From Flavobacterium chilense (GTDB lineage: Bacteria; Bacteroidota; Bacteroidia; Flavobacteriales; Flavobacteriaceae): 64,000 nucleotides of DNA. Under the pieces are notes generated by a model, which saw nothing but the letters and a program-made list of their open reading frames with translations, did not search any database and had not been told where the DNA came from. The position numbers and the translations under genes were made by a program. The DNA is taken from positions 186,001 through 250,000 of the forward strand of contig NZ_LSYT01000009.1 in assembly GCF_001602525.1 (NCBI RefSeq), in the 5' to 3' direction. Within the stretch, counting starts at the first letter, position 1. The number at the start of each line of letters is the position of its first letter. Below, piece by piece: positions 18,184-27,046 of the stretch.

Positions 18184-18224
18184 AAAAACTTAGAACCTTA
18201 GTATCTCAGAACCTTAGCAACTTT
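18184..18224. repeat. CTTAG-word repeat, right arm around the four-helix-bundle gene
   Basis: ACTTAGAACCTTAGTATCTC and following words are the inverted counterpart of 17736-17773. The gene between them sits in the loop of a potential ~480-base stem-loop. Confidence 0.75.
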
Positions 18225-18228
18225 AAAA

Positions 18229-18771
18229 CTAATTCCAATTCTCCTCAAAACCGTAATCTTCAAAGCTGTCGTCGCCTTCAAACATATCCAGATCATCTTC
18301 ATCCAGATCATCTTCAAATTCGCCGTAGATATCGTTGTGCATATCATCTGCTTCGAAGTTTTTTTCAAGAGCTTCGTCTGGCATTTCTCCATGAGAGAAT
18401 AAAGTTTCCGGATAAATTGCTCCAACAGATTGCTCTTCGATAGCAGCAAGTTCAACTAAGAAAGTCCACATATTGATAAAATCGTAGACATAGATAATTT
18501 TAGTGTTTTCCTTGTCTAAGATCGAAGATAATGGATAATCGCCCATAGTTCTTTGCTCACCCGGAACATCACCAGTATCAAAAAGCGGAATTTCGTCTTC
18601 TTGGTTCCATGTTTCATCACAAGTATAAAACGAAGCTACTTCCATTCCGTCAAAACCAAAAGCGTTGAAGATGGCATTGTGTAAATCCTCAAGAGTATCG
18701 TCTTCAAGAATTGCAATGTCTCTAAAAATATCTTCTTCGGCGTCTAGAATTACTCTAAATTTATAAACCAT
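18229..18771 (-). CDS. pRiA4b ORF-3-like (IS1096 TnpR-like) domain protein
   Basis: The ATG at 18771 is chosen because the conserved family start MVYKFRVILDAEEDIFRDI lies there; the open frame upstream contains unconserved sequence that overlaps a repeat. The product has 180 residues. Residues ~1-115 match the pRiA4b ORF-3 domain (LHNAIFNAFGFDGMEVASFY, a DETW segment and YVYDFINMWTFLVEL). The last ~55 residues are extremely acidic (runs of Asp and Glu). The domain was first noted on plasmids and IS1096, but in flavobacteria it is a single chromosomal gene of unknown function. Confidence 0.82.
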   Translation of the reverse strand: MVYKFRVILDAEEDIFRDIAILEDDTLEDLHNAIFNAFGFDGMEVASFYTCDETWNQEDEIPLFDTGDVPGEQRTMGDYPLSSILDKENTKIIYVYDFINMWTFLVELAAIEEQSVGAIYPETLFSHGEMPDEALEKNFEADDMHNDIYGEFEDDLDEDDLDMFEGDDSFEDYGFEENWN

Positions 18772-18888
18772 AATCTTTGTTTTTATTGAGAGGTCAAAGG
18801 TAAAATATAAAAAATGAAATACGAATTGTGAATTACGATTTGTTGAAAAGATTTTAAGAAGAAAAAAATAAGCTTTAAAAATACGATT

Positions 18889-18953
18889 GTCATCCTGACC
18901 GAAGTCAAAGGCTGGCAAATTAAAATTGGGCTTCGACTTCGCTCAGCCTGATA
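18889..18953. repeat. dispersed intergenic repeat (CTTCGACTTCGCTCAGCCTGA type)
   Basis: CATCCTGACCGAAGTCAAAGG (18891-18911) and GGGCTTCGACTTCGCTCAGC with the following CTGATA (18928-18953) form an imperfect inverted repeat. A related fragment is seen at about 58471-58535. Confidence 0.6.
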
Positions 18954-18974
18954 AGCGAAACGTAAATGAAGACA

Positions 18975-19574
18975 TTACTTCCCGGTTAATCGCTTTCGTA
19001 TTTTATGATAATGTTTATGGTATGTACTGTGGCTTGGATAACTTCTGCTTGAGGTCATATTGTTAAAGATTAAAGCAGTTATAAGTAAAATAAGAACACC
19101 AATTAATACAGGCGAAATCACATACATATAGCCTAAACCTTTTATTTGCGCTGAACCTGTAACGGCAATAAGAGCAGTTGCGCCACCTGGCGGATGCAGT
19201 GTTTTGGTAATCTGCATGAAAATAATAGAAAGAGAAACAGCAAGAGGAGCAGAGATCCAGACAATATCCGGTACGAGCTTATTTACAGTAACACCTATAA
19301 AGGCCGAAATTAAATGACCTCCAACCAAATTTCTGGGCTGGGAAAACGGGCTTTGAATGATACCATAAATTAAAACACTCGAAGCTCCAAAAGAACCAAT
19401 TAAATAAACAACATCGCTGCCTCTAAAATGGATGGATTCAAGATAAGAGAGAATTCCGATACCAACAAATGATCCTAGAAATGACCAAAAATGTTCTTTA
19501 TAATTGATTAAGGTTTCTTTATAAAGAATATAACGTGTTTTGCGGTAACCTCTTTTTATTTTTTGAACAGGCAT
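18975..19574 (-). CDS. HPP family membrane protein
   Basis: A 199-residue inner-membrane protein with four to five hydrophobic segments and the family-naming motif LHPPGGATAL near residue 125, in the usual position between helices. HPP proteins in cyanobacteria have been linked to nitrite transport; the function in Bacteroidota is not known. It lies on the same strand just downstream of a ClC-type channel gene (66-base gap to its stop), so a shared transcript and an ion-related role are plausible. Start ATG at 19574. Confidence 0.88.
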   Translation of the reverse strand: MPVQKIKRGYRKTRYILYKETLINYKEHFWSFLGSFVGIGILSYLESIHFRGSDVVYLIGSFGASSVLIYGIIQSPFSQPRNLVGGHLISAFIGVTVNKLVPDIVWISAPLAVSLSIIFMQITKTLHPPGGATALIAVTGSAQIKGLGYMYVISPVLIGVLILLITALIFNNMTSSRSYPSHSTYHKHYHKIRKRLTGK

Positions 19575-19640
19575 AAGTATTTTAATATTCGTTGTGGTAT
19601 TTTATGCTGAATCGAATTTAATCAACAGCGGAAACATTTT

Positions 19641-20921
19641 CTATTTTGTTAAACTTGGGGAATAACTATATACAGTATAAGGATAAATTGTTTTGGCAGT
19701 ATATTTTGAAATCAGGCATACTACAAGAATGGGTAAAAACAAGGTATAATCATTTGTTAAACCGCAGACTAAAAATATAGCCGTAAACGGAGCATGAATA
19801 CTGGCACTCAGAACAGCTGCCATCCCAATAACCATAAAGTTAACCGGAATTACATGAACCTGAAAAAAGGTATTTAAAATGGATGCCAGTAATAATCCTA
19901 AAAATGCACCAATAAAAAGACTTGGAGCAAAAACACCACCGTCACCGCCTGAAGCTAAGGTTACAGAAGTTACAATTGGTTTCAGGATTAAAATTCCGAT
20001 GAAAGTCAAAGCCAGTGTTATAGTTAAAGGAATTTCTGCCGAATTTCCAAAAATACCTTTTATGGCATGATAACCTTCTCCATACAATTGAGGGAAAATA
20101 AATAGTGAAATACTTAAAATGGCAGATCCAATTATGATTTTGTAATAATGCGTATCTATTTTTCCGAATTGTGATTTGAAAAACAATACACAACGTGTTA
20201 AGTAAACCGAGTTCATTCCGGCTAAAATTCCAAGAAGAATAAAATATGGAATTGCTTTTAAATGCCAGGTTGTAATAGAAACAGCAAACAAAGGTTCTTC
20301 TTTTAAAATTGAAAGCAAACCAAAAGCAATCGAAACCGCAATCACATTTGAAATAACAAAAGCACGGGTAACTTTTCGTGAAATAACTTCGAAAGCAAAT
20401 AAAATTCCTGCAATCGGACTGCTAAAAAGGGCTGTAACTCCCGCAGCCACTCCCGCACATATTAGTTCCGTTTTATATTTACGAAAGACATTTTCTTTTT
20501 CATGAGCTACTGAACCAATGGTTGCTGTAGCTACAACAGTTGAAACTTCGATTCCTGTTGACCCACCAAAAACAACCGTAATTAATCCGTTTATAAAATG
20601 TGACGGAATTTTATAAGAAGGCAGGTTTTTTGATTTCGATTTTGTGCTTTCAAATACTTCTTTAATTCCTTTGTTTTCTTTTTTCTTAAAAAGATATTGT
20701 CTTAGAAAATAAATTACAGACAATCCGAAAACCGGAAAAATGATATAAAATAAAGGGTGAACCGAAACTTCATGAAAGAAGATTTCTTCGTAATACTCTG
20801 TAATTTTTTTTAGTGATATTCCTAAAAAGGCAGAAAGAAAGCCAATTAAAACAGAAACAATAACTAATTTTTGAAGGACAATGAATTGATGATTTTTTTT
20901 GATTTTCGCCGTTTTGTTCAT
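19641..20921 (-). CDS. ClC-family chloride channel/transporter
   Basis: The ATG at 20921 is preferred over 20978 because the extra residues are not membrane-like and overlap the probable 5' leader; this gives 426 residues. About ten or more hydrophobic helices and the GxFxP anion-path motif (GGDGGVFAP) identify the ClC fold. Compared with E. coli ClC, the GREGP motif reads GSTGI (120-124), so the gating glutamate is replaced by Thr122, and the internal proton glutamate is Val179 (FAFEVI). These changes suggest passive anion conduction rather than H+/Cl- exchange. It is followed by the HPP gene on the same strand. Confidence 0.9.
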   Translation of the reverse strand: MNKTAKIKKNHQFIVLQKLVIVSVLIGFLSAFLGISLKKITEYYEEIFFHEVSVHPLFYIIFPVFGLSVIYFLRQYLFKKKENKGIKEVFESTKSKSKNLPSYKIPSHFINGLITVVFGGSTGIEVSTVVATATIGSVAHEKENVFRKYKTELICAGVAAGVTALFSSPIAGILFAFEVISRKVTRAFVISNVIAVSIAFGLLSILKEEPLFAVSITTWHLKAIPYFILLGILAGMNSVYLTRCVLFFKSQFGKIDTHYYKIIIGSAILSISLFIFPQLYGEGYHAIKGIFGNSAEIPLTITLALTFIGILILKPIVTSVTLASGGDGGVFAPSLFIGAFLGLLLASILNTFFQVHVIPVNFMVIGMAAVLSASIHAPFTAIFLVCGLTNDYTLFLPILVVCLISKYTAKTIYPYTVYSYSPSLTK

Positions 20922-21251
20922 CAGAAGTAAATTTGTAGTGCCGCATTGTTTTATGCGGATTACAAAATTAAGTATCAAATTCGGTTTTTTATAGGAAATC
21001 TTTAATTTAGTGTGTTAAAATCGATATAAACAAGAAAATTCGTTCAGTTGTGGTTTTCCCACAAAGGTGCGAAGACGCAAAGTTTTTTGTTCTCACAAAT
21101 TTGACAGATTGAGCAGGTTTGATAAAAAAGGAAAAGAAATAATCTCCATAATCTGCCCAATCTGCGAGAGATAAATCTTTAAATCTTTTTAGGCAGTGTC
21201 TTAAAAAAAGCTTTGCGTCTTCGCGACTTTGCGAGATTAACCTTTTCCGTC
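20922..21251. repeat. 330-base gene-free stretch with a long imperfect inverted repeat
   Basis: CGAAGACGCAAAG (21070-21082) and CTTTGCGTCTTCG (21211-21223) are exact reverse complements about 130 bases apart. Between them, shorter words (CAGATTGAGCAGG; CTGCCCAATCTGCGAG) also pair. The rest (20922-21055) is AT-rich with no gene that I can support. Confidence 0.75.
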
Positions 21252-21641
21252 TTATCTTTCATAAAACTCAATAGGCAATAAATCAGGATCAGCAATAAAG
21301 GTGAAACGTTTTTCGGTCGTTTCATCGATTCTGATAGGCTCTGATTCGATATTTTTTGTGTCTAAAAAAGCAATTGTTTCTTCTAAATTGATGACTTCAA
21401 ATGCCAAATGACGCAGTCCAACAGCTTCAGGTCTGGAAGGTCTTTGCGGCGGATTGGGGAACGAAAACAATTCGACTACATAAATACCATTCAAAGCCAA
21501 ATCTAATTTATAAGACTGACGCTCTTCACGGTAAATTTCTCTGATAATGGTTAAGCCCAAAACTTCTGTATAAAAAGCTTTTGATTTTTGATAATCAGAA
21601 CATAAAATAGCAATATGATGAACTTTATTTAAGGTAAGCAT
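21252..21641 (-). CDS. VOC family protein (YaeR/GloA2-like)
   Basis: A 129-residue vicinal-oxygen-chelate protein made of paired beta-alpha-beta-beta-beta modules. Likely metal ligands are His9 (VHHIAIL), Glu58 (VVELFSF), His79 (LRHLAFEV) and a Glu in PIEFYER, the pattern of the YaeR/GloA2 subgroup. It is glyoxalase-like, but the substrate is not fixed by sequence. The last gene of a five-gene minus-strand operon; its ATG shares a base with the stop of the acetyltransferase gene (TAATG), indicating translational coupling. Confidence 0.9.
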   Translation of the reverse strand: MLTLNKVHHIAILCSDYQKSKAFYTEVLGLTIIREIYREERQSYKLDLALNGIYVVELFSFPNPPQRPSRPEAVGLRHLAFEVINLEETIAFLDTKNIESEPIRIDETTEKRFTFIADPDLLPIEFYER

Positions 21642-22216
21642 TATGATTTAGATTCAGGTTCCTGATTTAATTTACGAATTACTTTTGCCGGATTTCCAAC
21701 TGCCAGCGAGTTTTCCGGAATGTCTTTTGTTACCACAGATCCGGCTCCAATAACACAGCCTTTTCCAATGGTTACACCCGGACAGATAACAGAATTTCCA
21801 CCAATCCAGCAGTCGTCTCCAATGGTAACCGGATAAGCATTTTCAAGTGATTTTCTTAGTTCTGCATCAAGCGGATGAGAGGCAGTATAAATCTGAACAT
21901 TTGGAGCAATAAATACATTCGATCCAATATTTACAGGAGCACAATCCAGTACAACACAGTTTACATTAAAATAAACATTCTCACCACAAAAAATATTATA
22001 ACCATAATCACAATGAAACGGAGGCTCAATGTAAAATCCTTTTCCTGTGTTTGGAATTAATTCTTTTAGAATTTCTTTTGCTTTTTTGGTTAAGCGATAT
22101 TCTGTTACATTTAATCGGTGGAGTAGATTTTTTGCTCTTCGGCGATCTTTTACCAAAACCGGATCACCCGCAATATAATACTCACCACTGATCATTTTTT
22201 CTTTTTCTGTTTTCAT
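21641..22216 (-). CDS. sugar O-acetyltransferase (maltose acetyltransferase / NodL type)
   Basis: A 191-residue cytoplasmic enzyme that transfers acetyl from acetyl-CoA to a sugar hydroxyl. An N-terminal Mac domain (MISGEYYIAGDPVLVKDRRRAK) is followed by left-handed beta-helix hexapeptides, with the catalytic His in YTASHPLDAELR and the terminal cap GNPAKVIRKL. Length and order match LacA/Maa/NodL. It overlaps the VOC gene by one base and follows the YciI gene by nine bases. Confidence 0.93.
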   Translation of the reverse strand: MKTEKEKMISGEYYIAGDPVLVKDRRRAKNLLHRLNVTEYRLTKKAKEILKELIPNTGKGFYIEPPFHCDYGYNIFCGENVYFNVNCVVLDCAPVNIGSNVFIAPNVQIYTASHPLDAELRKSLENAYPVTIGDDCWIGGNSVICPGVTIGKGCVIGAGSVVTKDIPENSLAVGNPAKVIRKLNQEPESKS

Positions 22217-22225
22217 ATTAATGTA

Positions 22226-22684
22226 TTACATTTTCTTCCTGGCAATTTTTTCATGAATTTTTGAAGTCTCCTGTAAAGCAGCGCTGGAATACCAGGGCGT
22301 TAATTCGGCTTCAAGTAGGTTGGCTTTTATAGCGGGATCTGTGGCAACGAGAGCTTTTGCTTCTTCGATTGTTTCTACATTAAAAATATAAATACCACGG
22401 TAATTTCGATCATTCTTCATAAAAGGTCCTGCAACAACCAGTTTTCCTTCTTGCGCCAATTTATTAATATTTGCCATATGACCTTCAAACAATTTTTTAG
22501 ATTCTTCTTTTGAAGCAGTTGTATTTGTTCCTGATTTCAAAAGACAAAAAACATATTTCTTCATTCCATAATCATCGGCATGTAGCGACTTTGCCAGATT
22601 TTCATCAAATTTTGTTTCACTTTCCTGTGAGAATCCAAAGTTATATAGCAAAAGAGCTATAATTGAAAGTAGTATTTTTTTCAT
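22226..22684 (-). CDS. exported YciI-like protein
   Basis: A 152-residue protein with a signal peptide (MKKILLSIIALLLYNFGFSQ) followed by a YciI/YCII-type ferredoxin-like domain: YVFCLLKSGTNTT, a His in FEGHMANINKLAQEGKLVVAGPF, and IFNVETIEEAKALVATDPAI. YciI domains are small enzymes or enzyme-like proteins with a conserved His-Asp pair; the periplasmic version here is of unknown role. Third gene of the minus-strand operon running from 23786 to 21252. Confidence 0.85.
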   Translation of the reverse strand: MKKILLSIIALLLYNFGFSQESETKFDENLAKSLHADDYGMKKYVFCLLKSGTNTTASKEESKKLFEGHMANINKLAQEGKLVVAGPFMKNDRNYRGIYIFNVETIEEAKALVATDPAIKANLLEAELTPWYSSAALQETSKIHEKIARKKM

Positions 22685-22703
22685 CTTAAAATCAGGTTAA
22701 TTG

Positions 22704-23318
22704 TTATTGATCCAGCATTCTGTTTTTTATTAATTCCAGATTCTTAATAGCTCCTAAAGGAGCAATTTTAATGATTGGACTCCCTTCTGTTGTATAAAAA
22801 TAGTAGGAAGTATTGGAGCCAATTATGTACACGTTTTCGGATTTTTCGTCACTGTAATTTAACTTGTAATCATAGTGTAATTTATTGTTTTTTATTTGGT
22901 TAGATGTCGATTTTCCGTCGGCAAGTCCATATCCTAAAAAAACAGAGATTAAAAAAGCACCAAGAGATTTTATTGAAGTTGTGTTATAATATTCCAATCT
23001 TTCGTTTTCTGATAACGCTTGCAATTCAGGATTGCTTTTTACACCAAAAATATTATGTATCCACTTTTTATTTTCGTTTCTGAGCAATATTTTAGGAAGA
23101 TTATAATAAAAAACAAACAATATTAGTATCGTTAAAAAAAATACAGGATGCGAAGTAGCTGCCGCTATTGGACTAATTAAAATATCCATAATAGAGGAAT
23201 ATCTAATAATGTTTATTCCAATTTGATAATAGAATATGCTTTCTTTTGTTATCCCTAAAAGTATAAGAAAAAGGTATCCTAAAGGAAGTAAATTTTGTAA
23301 TTTCTCTATGTTCTTCAT
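22704..23318 (-). CDS. unknown membrane protein
   Basis: A 204-residue protein that I do not recognise. It has three hydrophobic segments (residues ~12-35, ~55-72 and ~115-131), a basic cytoplasmic loop with KILLRNENKKW, and a C-terminal ~65-residue soluble part beginning near DGKSTSNQIKNNK that reads like a small beta domain. It lies between the DinB and YciI genes with 9- and 19-base gaps, so it is part of their transcript. Confidence 0.75.
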   Translation of the reverse strand: MKNIEKLQNLLPLGYLFLILLGITKESIFYYQIGINIIRYSSIMDILISPIAAATSHPVFFLTILILFVFYYNLPKILLRNENKKWIHNIFGVKSNPELQALSENERLEYYNTTSIKSLGAFLISVFLGYGLADGKSTSNQIKNNKLHYDYKLNYSDEKSENVYIIGSNTSYYFYTTEGSPIIKIAPLGAIKNLELIKNRMLDQ

Positions 23319-23327
23319 TTCAACCGT

Positions 23328-23786
23328 TTAGAGAAGTTTTTTCAAAATTACAATTTGTCCCAAATGATAAACGTCGTGCTGAATGATTCCGTGAATATCT
23401 TCATAAAAATTATGATTGTTATTTTGATCTATTTTCTCGAAATCGGCATCATTAAAATCATTCAGACAGGCACTCCATAATTCTTGTGATTTTGCCAGAT
23501 TTTGAAGTGATTGTTCCCAGGCAGCTTCAGATGAATCCAGAACCGGTACAAAATAATTATGATCCGGAGTGATAATTGTTTCGCCCTGAACACGTCTTAA
23601 AATATTCCTTCTCCATTGTATGAGATGATTGACAATTTCCCAAATGGTATTTAATTTTGGGTTTATTTTTCTGTAAGCCTGTTCTGCCGTTACATTCTCT
23701 AAGGTATGAGCCAAGGTAACTTCAAGCCACGGATTTCCATTGTAAATGGATTGATACAGATTAGAAACTCTTTTACTTTCTGACAT
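23328..23786 (-). CDS. DinB-family protein
   Basis: The ATG at 23786 gives 152 residues (an upstream TTG at 23792 adds two). It is a four-helix metal-binding protein of the DinB/YfiT superfamily. The likely metal ligands are His in IVNHLIQWRR and two His in IQHDVYHLGQIVILK. Members include thiol-dependent transferases such as bacillithiol S-transferases. First gene of the five-gene operon, so detoxification is a possible common theme with the VOC and YciI genes, as inference. Confidence 0.88.
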   Translation of the reverse strand: MSESKRVSNLYQSIYNGNPWLEVTLAHTLENVTAEQAYRKINPKLNTIWEIVNHLIQWRRNILRRVQGETIITPDHNYFVPVLDSSEAAWEQSLQNLAKSQELWSACLNDFNDADFEKIDQNNNHNFYEDIHGIIQHDVYHLGQIVILKKLL

Positions 23787-23925
23787 ATTCAATGATTTTG
23801 GAATTCAAAAGCTAATATACAAATAAAGTATTTTACAACTCATCCTCGAAATTCTACAATTGGGTTATTATATATTTTTTAACAGGAAATGTTAAAATAC
23901 ATTTGCTCCATCAAAAACCAATATC

Positions 23926-26085
23926 ATGAAAACCAAGATTACTTTTATTTTATTACTACTAAGCACTTTTACTTTTGCCCAGAATGTCATTTCCGGAAAA
24001 GTTCTGGATCAAAAAGGAAAACCGGTTCCGGGAGCCAATATTTATATAGACGGAACTTACGATGGAGCTACAAGTTCTGAAACAGGAGACTTTTCTTTTG
24101 AAACATCTGAAACAGGAAACAAAACATTAGTAGTGAGTTTTTTACTTTATGAAACATTCAAAAAAGAAATTGATGTAACGAATTTTAAAGATCAGACTGT
24201 TAAACTAAGAGAAAATGTAAATGCGCTTGATGCGGTTGTAATTACTGCCGGAACATTAGAATCTGGTGATAAAGCAAGAGTTTCGGTTTTAAAACCTCTT
24301 GATATTGTAACCACTGCGGGTTCTGCAGGAAATATAATTGCTGCTTTGCAAACTTTACCGGGAACCCAAACTGTTGGTGAAGATGGACGTTTGTTTGTTC
24401 GTGGAGGTGAAGCCAGCGAAACACAGACTTTTGTTGATGGACTTCGTGTAGCACAACCTTACGGTGCTACTACGAATAATTTGCCAACACGAAGCAGATT
24501 CTCTCCTTTTTTGTTTAGCGGAATCTCTTTTTCTACCGGAGGTTATTCTGCTGAATATGGTGAAGCCTTATCAAGCGTTTTATTATTGAACACACAAGAT
24601 GAAGCAGACCATAATAAAACAGATATTGGTTTAATGTCTGTAGGTTTAGGTGTTGGAAATACACAAAAATGGAAAAAAAGTTCGTTTAGTATCAATACGA
24701 ATTATGTTAATCTGGCACCTTATCAGGCTTTGATTCCTCAAAATGTAGACTGGAATAATCCTTATCAGTCATTGGGGGGAGAAGCCGTTTATCGTTATCA
24801 TTTTGAAAGAGGAATTTTTAAATTATACGCTGCTTTTGATGCGGAAAAATTTGACTTAAATCAGAAAAACGTAAATTTTGCAAATCCAATCAGAACAGAT
24901 TTAGACAATAATAATTTTTATCTGAATGCGTCTTACAAAGGAGATTTTGGAACCGGCTGGCAACTTACCACAGGAATTAGTTACGGGTATAGCAAAAACA
25001 AACTTAAATACGACATTAATGACGTCGATAGTAACGAAAATGCAGCTCAGCTAAAATTTAAATTGAGAAAAAATATTTCTAACTATTTTAAATTATCGTT
25101 TGGAGCAGATTATTTTGCTACTAAATTCAATGAGAACTTTAATGATAATGTTTCGATAAAAGTTGCAAACGGTTACGACTCTAATATCGCGGCTCTTTAT
25201 ACAGAGGGAGATATTTTGTTCTCAAAAAATCTGGCAATGAAAGTAGGATTCAGACTTTCTAACAATAGTTTATTAGACGAAACTAAAATTGCACCAAGAG
25301 CTTCAATTGCCTACAAATTTTCAAAAACCAGCCAGCTTTCTTTTGCATATGGTGATTTCTCTCAAACTCCTGTTGTTGATTATATTAAGTATTCTAAATA
25401 CCATCAGTTTGAAAGTGAAAAAGCAAGACATTATATTTTGAATTACCAGTTTACAAAACCGGGACAAATCTTTAGAGCAGATCTTTATTATAAAGATTAC
25501 AGCAATTTGGTGGAGTATAATACAAGAGATATTCAATACAATTCAGTTTTCAACAACAACGGCTCAGGTTATGCAAAAGGATTAGAATTATATTGGAGAG
25601 ACAGCAATTTGTATAAAAATTTAGAATATTGGATTTCATATTCTTATATCGATTCTGAAAGATTGTACAAGAATTATCCAACCATGGCAACTCCAAGTTT
25701 TATTGCCAACCATAGTTTATCTGTTGTAACTAAATATTTTATCACAGACTGGAGATCGCAAATTGGTTTCACAAACAGTTACAGCTCCGGACGTCCATAT
25801 AATGACCCGAATCAGACACAATTTATGAACGGAAAAACAAAATCATACAACAATTTAAGCTTTAACTGGGCATATTTACTAACCACTCAAAAAATTCTGT
25901 ATTTCTCTGTTTCAAATGTATTAGGAACTCAAAATGTTTTTGGATACGATTATGCCAGAGTACCGGATGCAAGCGGAGTTTACCAAAGACAAGCTGTTGT
26001 ACCAACCGCAGACCGATTTTTCTTCGTAGGCTTCTTCTGGACAATCAGCCAGAATAAAAATGAGAATCAGTTGAAAAATTTATAG
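23926..26085 (+). CDS. TonB-dependent outer-membrane receptor
   Basis: A 719-residue receptor. Signal peptide residues 1-18 (ending TFTFAQ), then a carboxypeptidase-regulatory-like beta domain (residues ~20-95, ISGKVLDQKGKPVPGANIYI), then the plug (~115-220, GNIIAALQTLPGTQTVGEDG and RGGEASETQTFVDG), then the 22-strand barrel. The C-terminus (FFFVGFFWTISQNKNENQLKNL) runs past the last strand. A TACATTTG -7 box lies at 23898-23905. There is no SusD partner or siderophore gene next to it, so the ligand is open. Confidence 0.92.
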   Translation: MKTKITFILLLLSTFTFAQNVISGKVLDQKGKPVPGANIYIDGTYDGATSSETGDFSFETSETGNKTLVVSFLLYETFKKEIDVTNFKDQTVKLRENVNALDAVVITAGTLESGDKARVSVLKPLDIVTTAGSAGNIIAALQTLPGTQTVGEDGRLFVRGGEASETQTFVDGLRVAQPYGATTNNLPTRSRFSPFLFSGISFSTGGYSAEYGEALSSVLLLNTQDEADHNKTDIGLMSVGLGVGNTQKWKKSSFSINTNYVNLAPYQALIPQNVDWNNPYQSLGGEAVYRYHFERGIFKLYAAFDAEKFDLNQKNVNFANPIRTDLDNNNFYLNASYKGDFGTGWQLTTGISYGYSKNKLKYDINDVDSNENAAQLKFKLRKNISNYFKLSFGADYFATKFNENFNDNVSIKVANGYDSNIAALYTEGDILFSKNLAMKVGFRLSNNSLLDETKIAPRASIAYKFSKTSQLSFAYGDFSQTPVVDYIKYSKYHQFESEKARHYILNYQFTKPGQIFRADLYYKDYSNLVEYNTRDIQYNSVFNNNGSGYAKGLELYWRDSNLYKNLEYWISYSYIDSERLYKNYPTMATPSFIANHSLSVVTKYFITDWRSQIGFTNSYSSGRPYNDPNQTQFMNGKTKSYNNLSFNWAYLLTTQKILYFSVSNVLGTQNVFGYDYARVPDASGVYQRQAVVPTADRFFFVGFFWTISQNKNENQLKNL

Positions 26086-26399
26086 ATACTAAGTTACTAA
26101 GGTTCTAAGATGCTAAGAAAAAAGCTTAGGACCTTAGCGACTCAGAATCTTAGAACCTTAAAAAAAACAATTCAGTCATCAAAATCAACAACTCAGTATT
26201 ATTTAATTTTTAAAGCGTAAAAACTAATATACTTTTGAAATACAATAATAAGATGCTAAGGTTCTGAACAACAAGGAAAAAATAGATACTTAGCAACTTA
26301 AAACAAAAAGAGTTTTAATCATCAATAACAAAACTTAGAGATTTAGAATCTCAAAATTTTAGTAACTTAAAAAATTAACAACTTAAAAAACAAGAAATC
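26086..26399. repeat. 314-base gene-free stretch filled with CTAAG-word repeats
   Basis: 26086-26165 can fold as a hairpin of CTAAG words against CTTAG words (CTAAGGTTCTAAGATGCTAAG paired with CTTAGGACCTTAGCGACTCAG). A second degenerate block lies at 26244-26382. Same family as 7456-7586, 17736-18224 and 34811-34848. No gene seen. Confidence 0.8.
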
Positions 26400-27023
26400 A
26401 TGACCAAGACTATTACAATGATTACATTATTTATTTGCAGTTTATTATCAGCACAAACGCAGTTTGAGCAAGGAATGGGAAAAGCTTTTGGGCTTTGGAA
26501 AGAAGGGAAAAATACTGAGGCTTCGGCATTGTTCGAAAGAATTGCAGCGGCAGACAAAACAAGTTATTTGCCAAATTATTATGTAGCCTTAATCAACACT
26601 ACATCAGCATTTAGTGAAAAAGACAAAACAAAAATTGATTTGTTATTGACTAAAGCTCAGGATGCATTGGATATAGAATTAATAAAAGATCAGAATAACG
26701 CTGAACTTTATGCGATGCAGGCTTTAATTTATACGGCTTGGGTTGTGGCTGATCCAATGACTAACGGAATGAGATATTCAGCTAAAATAATGGAAACTTA
26801 CGCAAAAGGTAAAGCAATAGATCCAAACAATCCAAGAATTGTTTTTGGTGAGGCTGATTACCAGATTGGTGGTGCAAAATGGACGGGTGCAGATACAAAA
26901 CCATTATGTGCGCAAATTGATAAAGCTGTTGAACTTTTTGCTACTTTTAAACCAGCAACTCCTTTTTCGCCTAAATGGGGATTAGAAAGAGCTCTTGAAA
27001 CGCAAAAAAACTGTAAAAAATAA
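26400..27023 (+). CDS. exported helical-repeat (TPR-like) protein
   Basis: A 207-residue protein with a signal peptide (MTKTITMITLFICSLLSAQT). The mature part is alpha-helical, with TPR-like units (AFGLWKEGKNTEASALFERI, NAELYAMQALIYTAWV, KGKAIDPNNPRIVFGEADYQ) and two Cys near the C-terminus. It probably acts as a periplasmic scaffold; no enzyme motif is seen. It precedes the 2TM/LytTR cassette by 23 bases on the same strand and is likely co-transcribed with it. Confidence 0.75.
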   Translation: MTKTITMITLFICSLLSAQTQFEQGMGKAFGLWKEGKNTEASALFERIAAADKTSYLPNYYVALINTTSAFSEKDKTKIDLLLTKAQDALDIELIKDQNNAELYAMQALIYTAWVVADPMTNGMRYSAKIMETYAKGKAIDPNNPRIVFGEADYQIGGAKWTGADTKPLCAQIDKAVELFATFKPATPFSPKWGLERALETQKNCKK

Positions 27024-27046
27024 AACTCTGATATAAGCTGTATAAT

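Noticed and set aside
18198..18455. 85-codon open frame on the minus strand
   Set aside because: It overlaps the pRiA4b ORF-3-like gene in another frame; its composition reflects the acidic tail codons of that gene.
18229..18771. IS1096-like name suggesting an insertion sequence
   Set aside because: No transposase and no terminal inverted repeats bounding an element; the domain occurs as an ordinary chromosomal gene.
19942..20193. 83-codon frame inside the ClC gene
   Set aside because: Antiphase shadow of the ClC coding sequence without family similarity.
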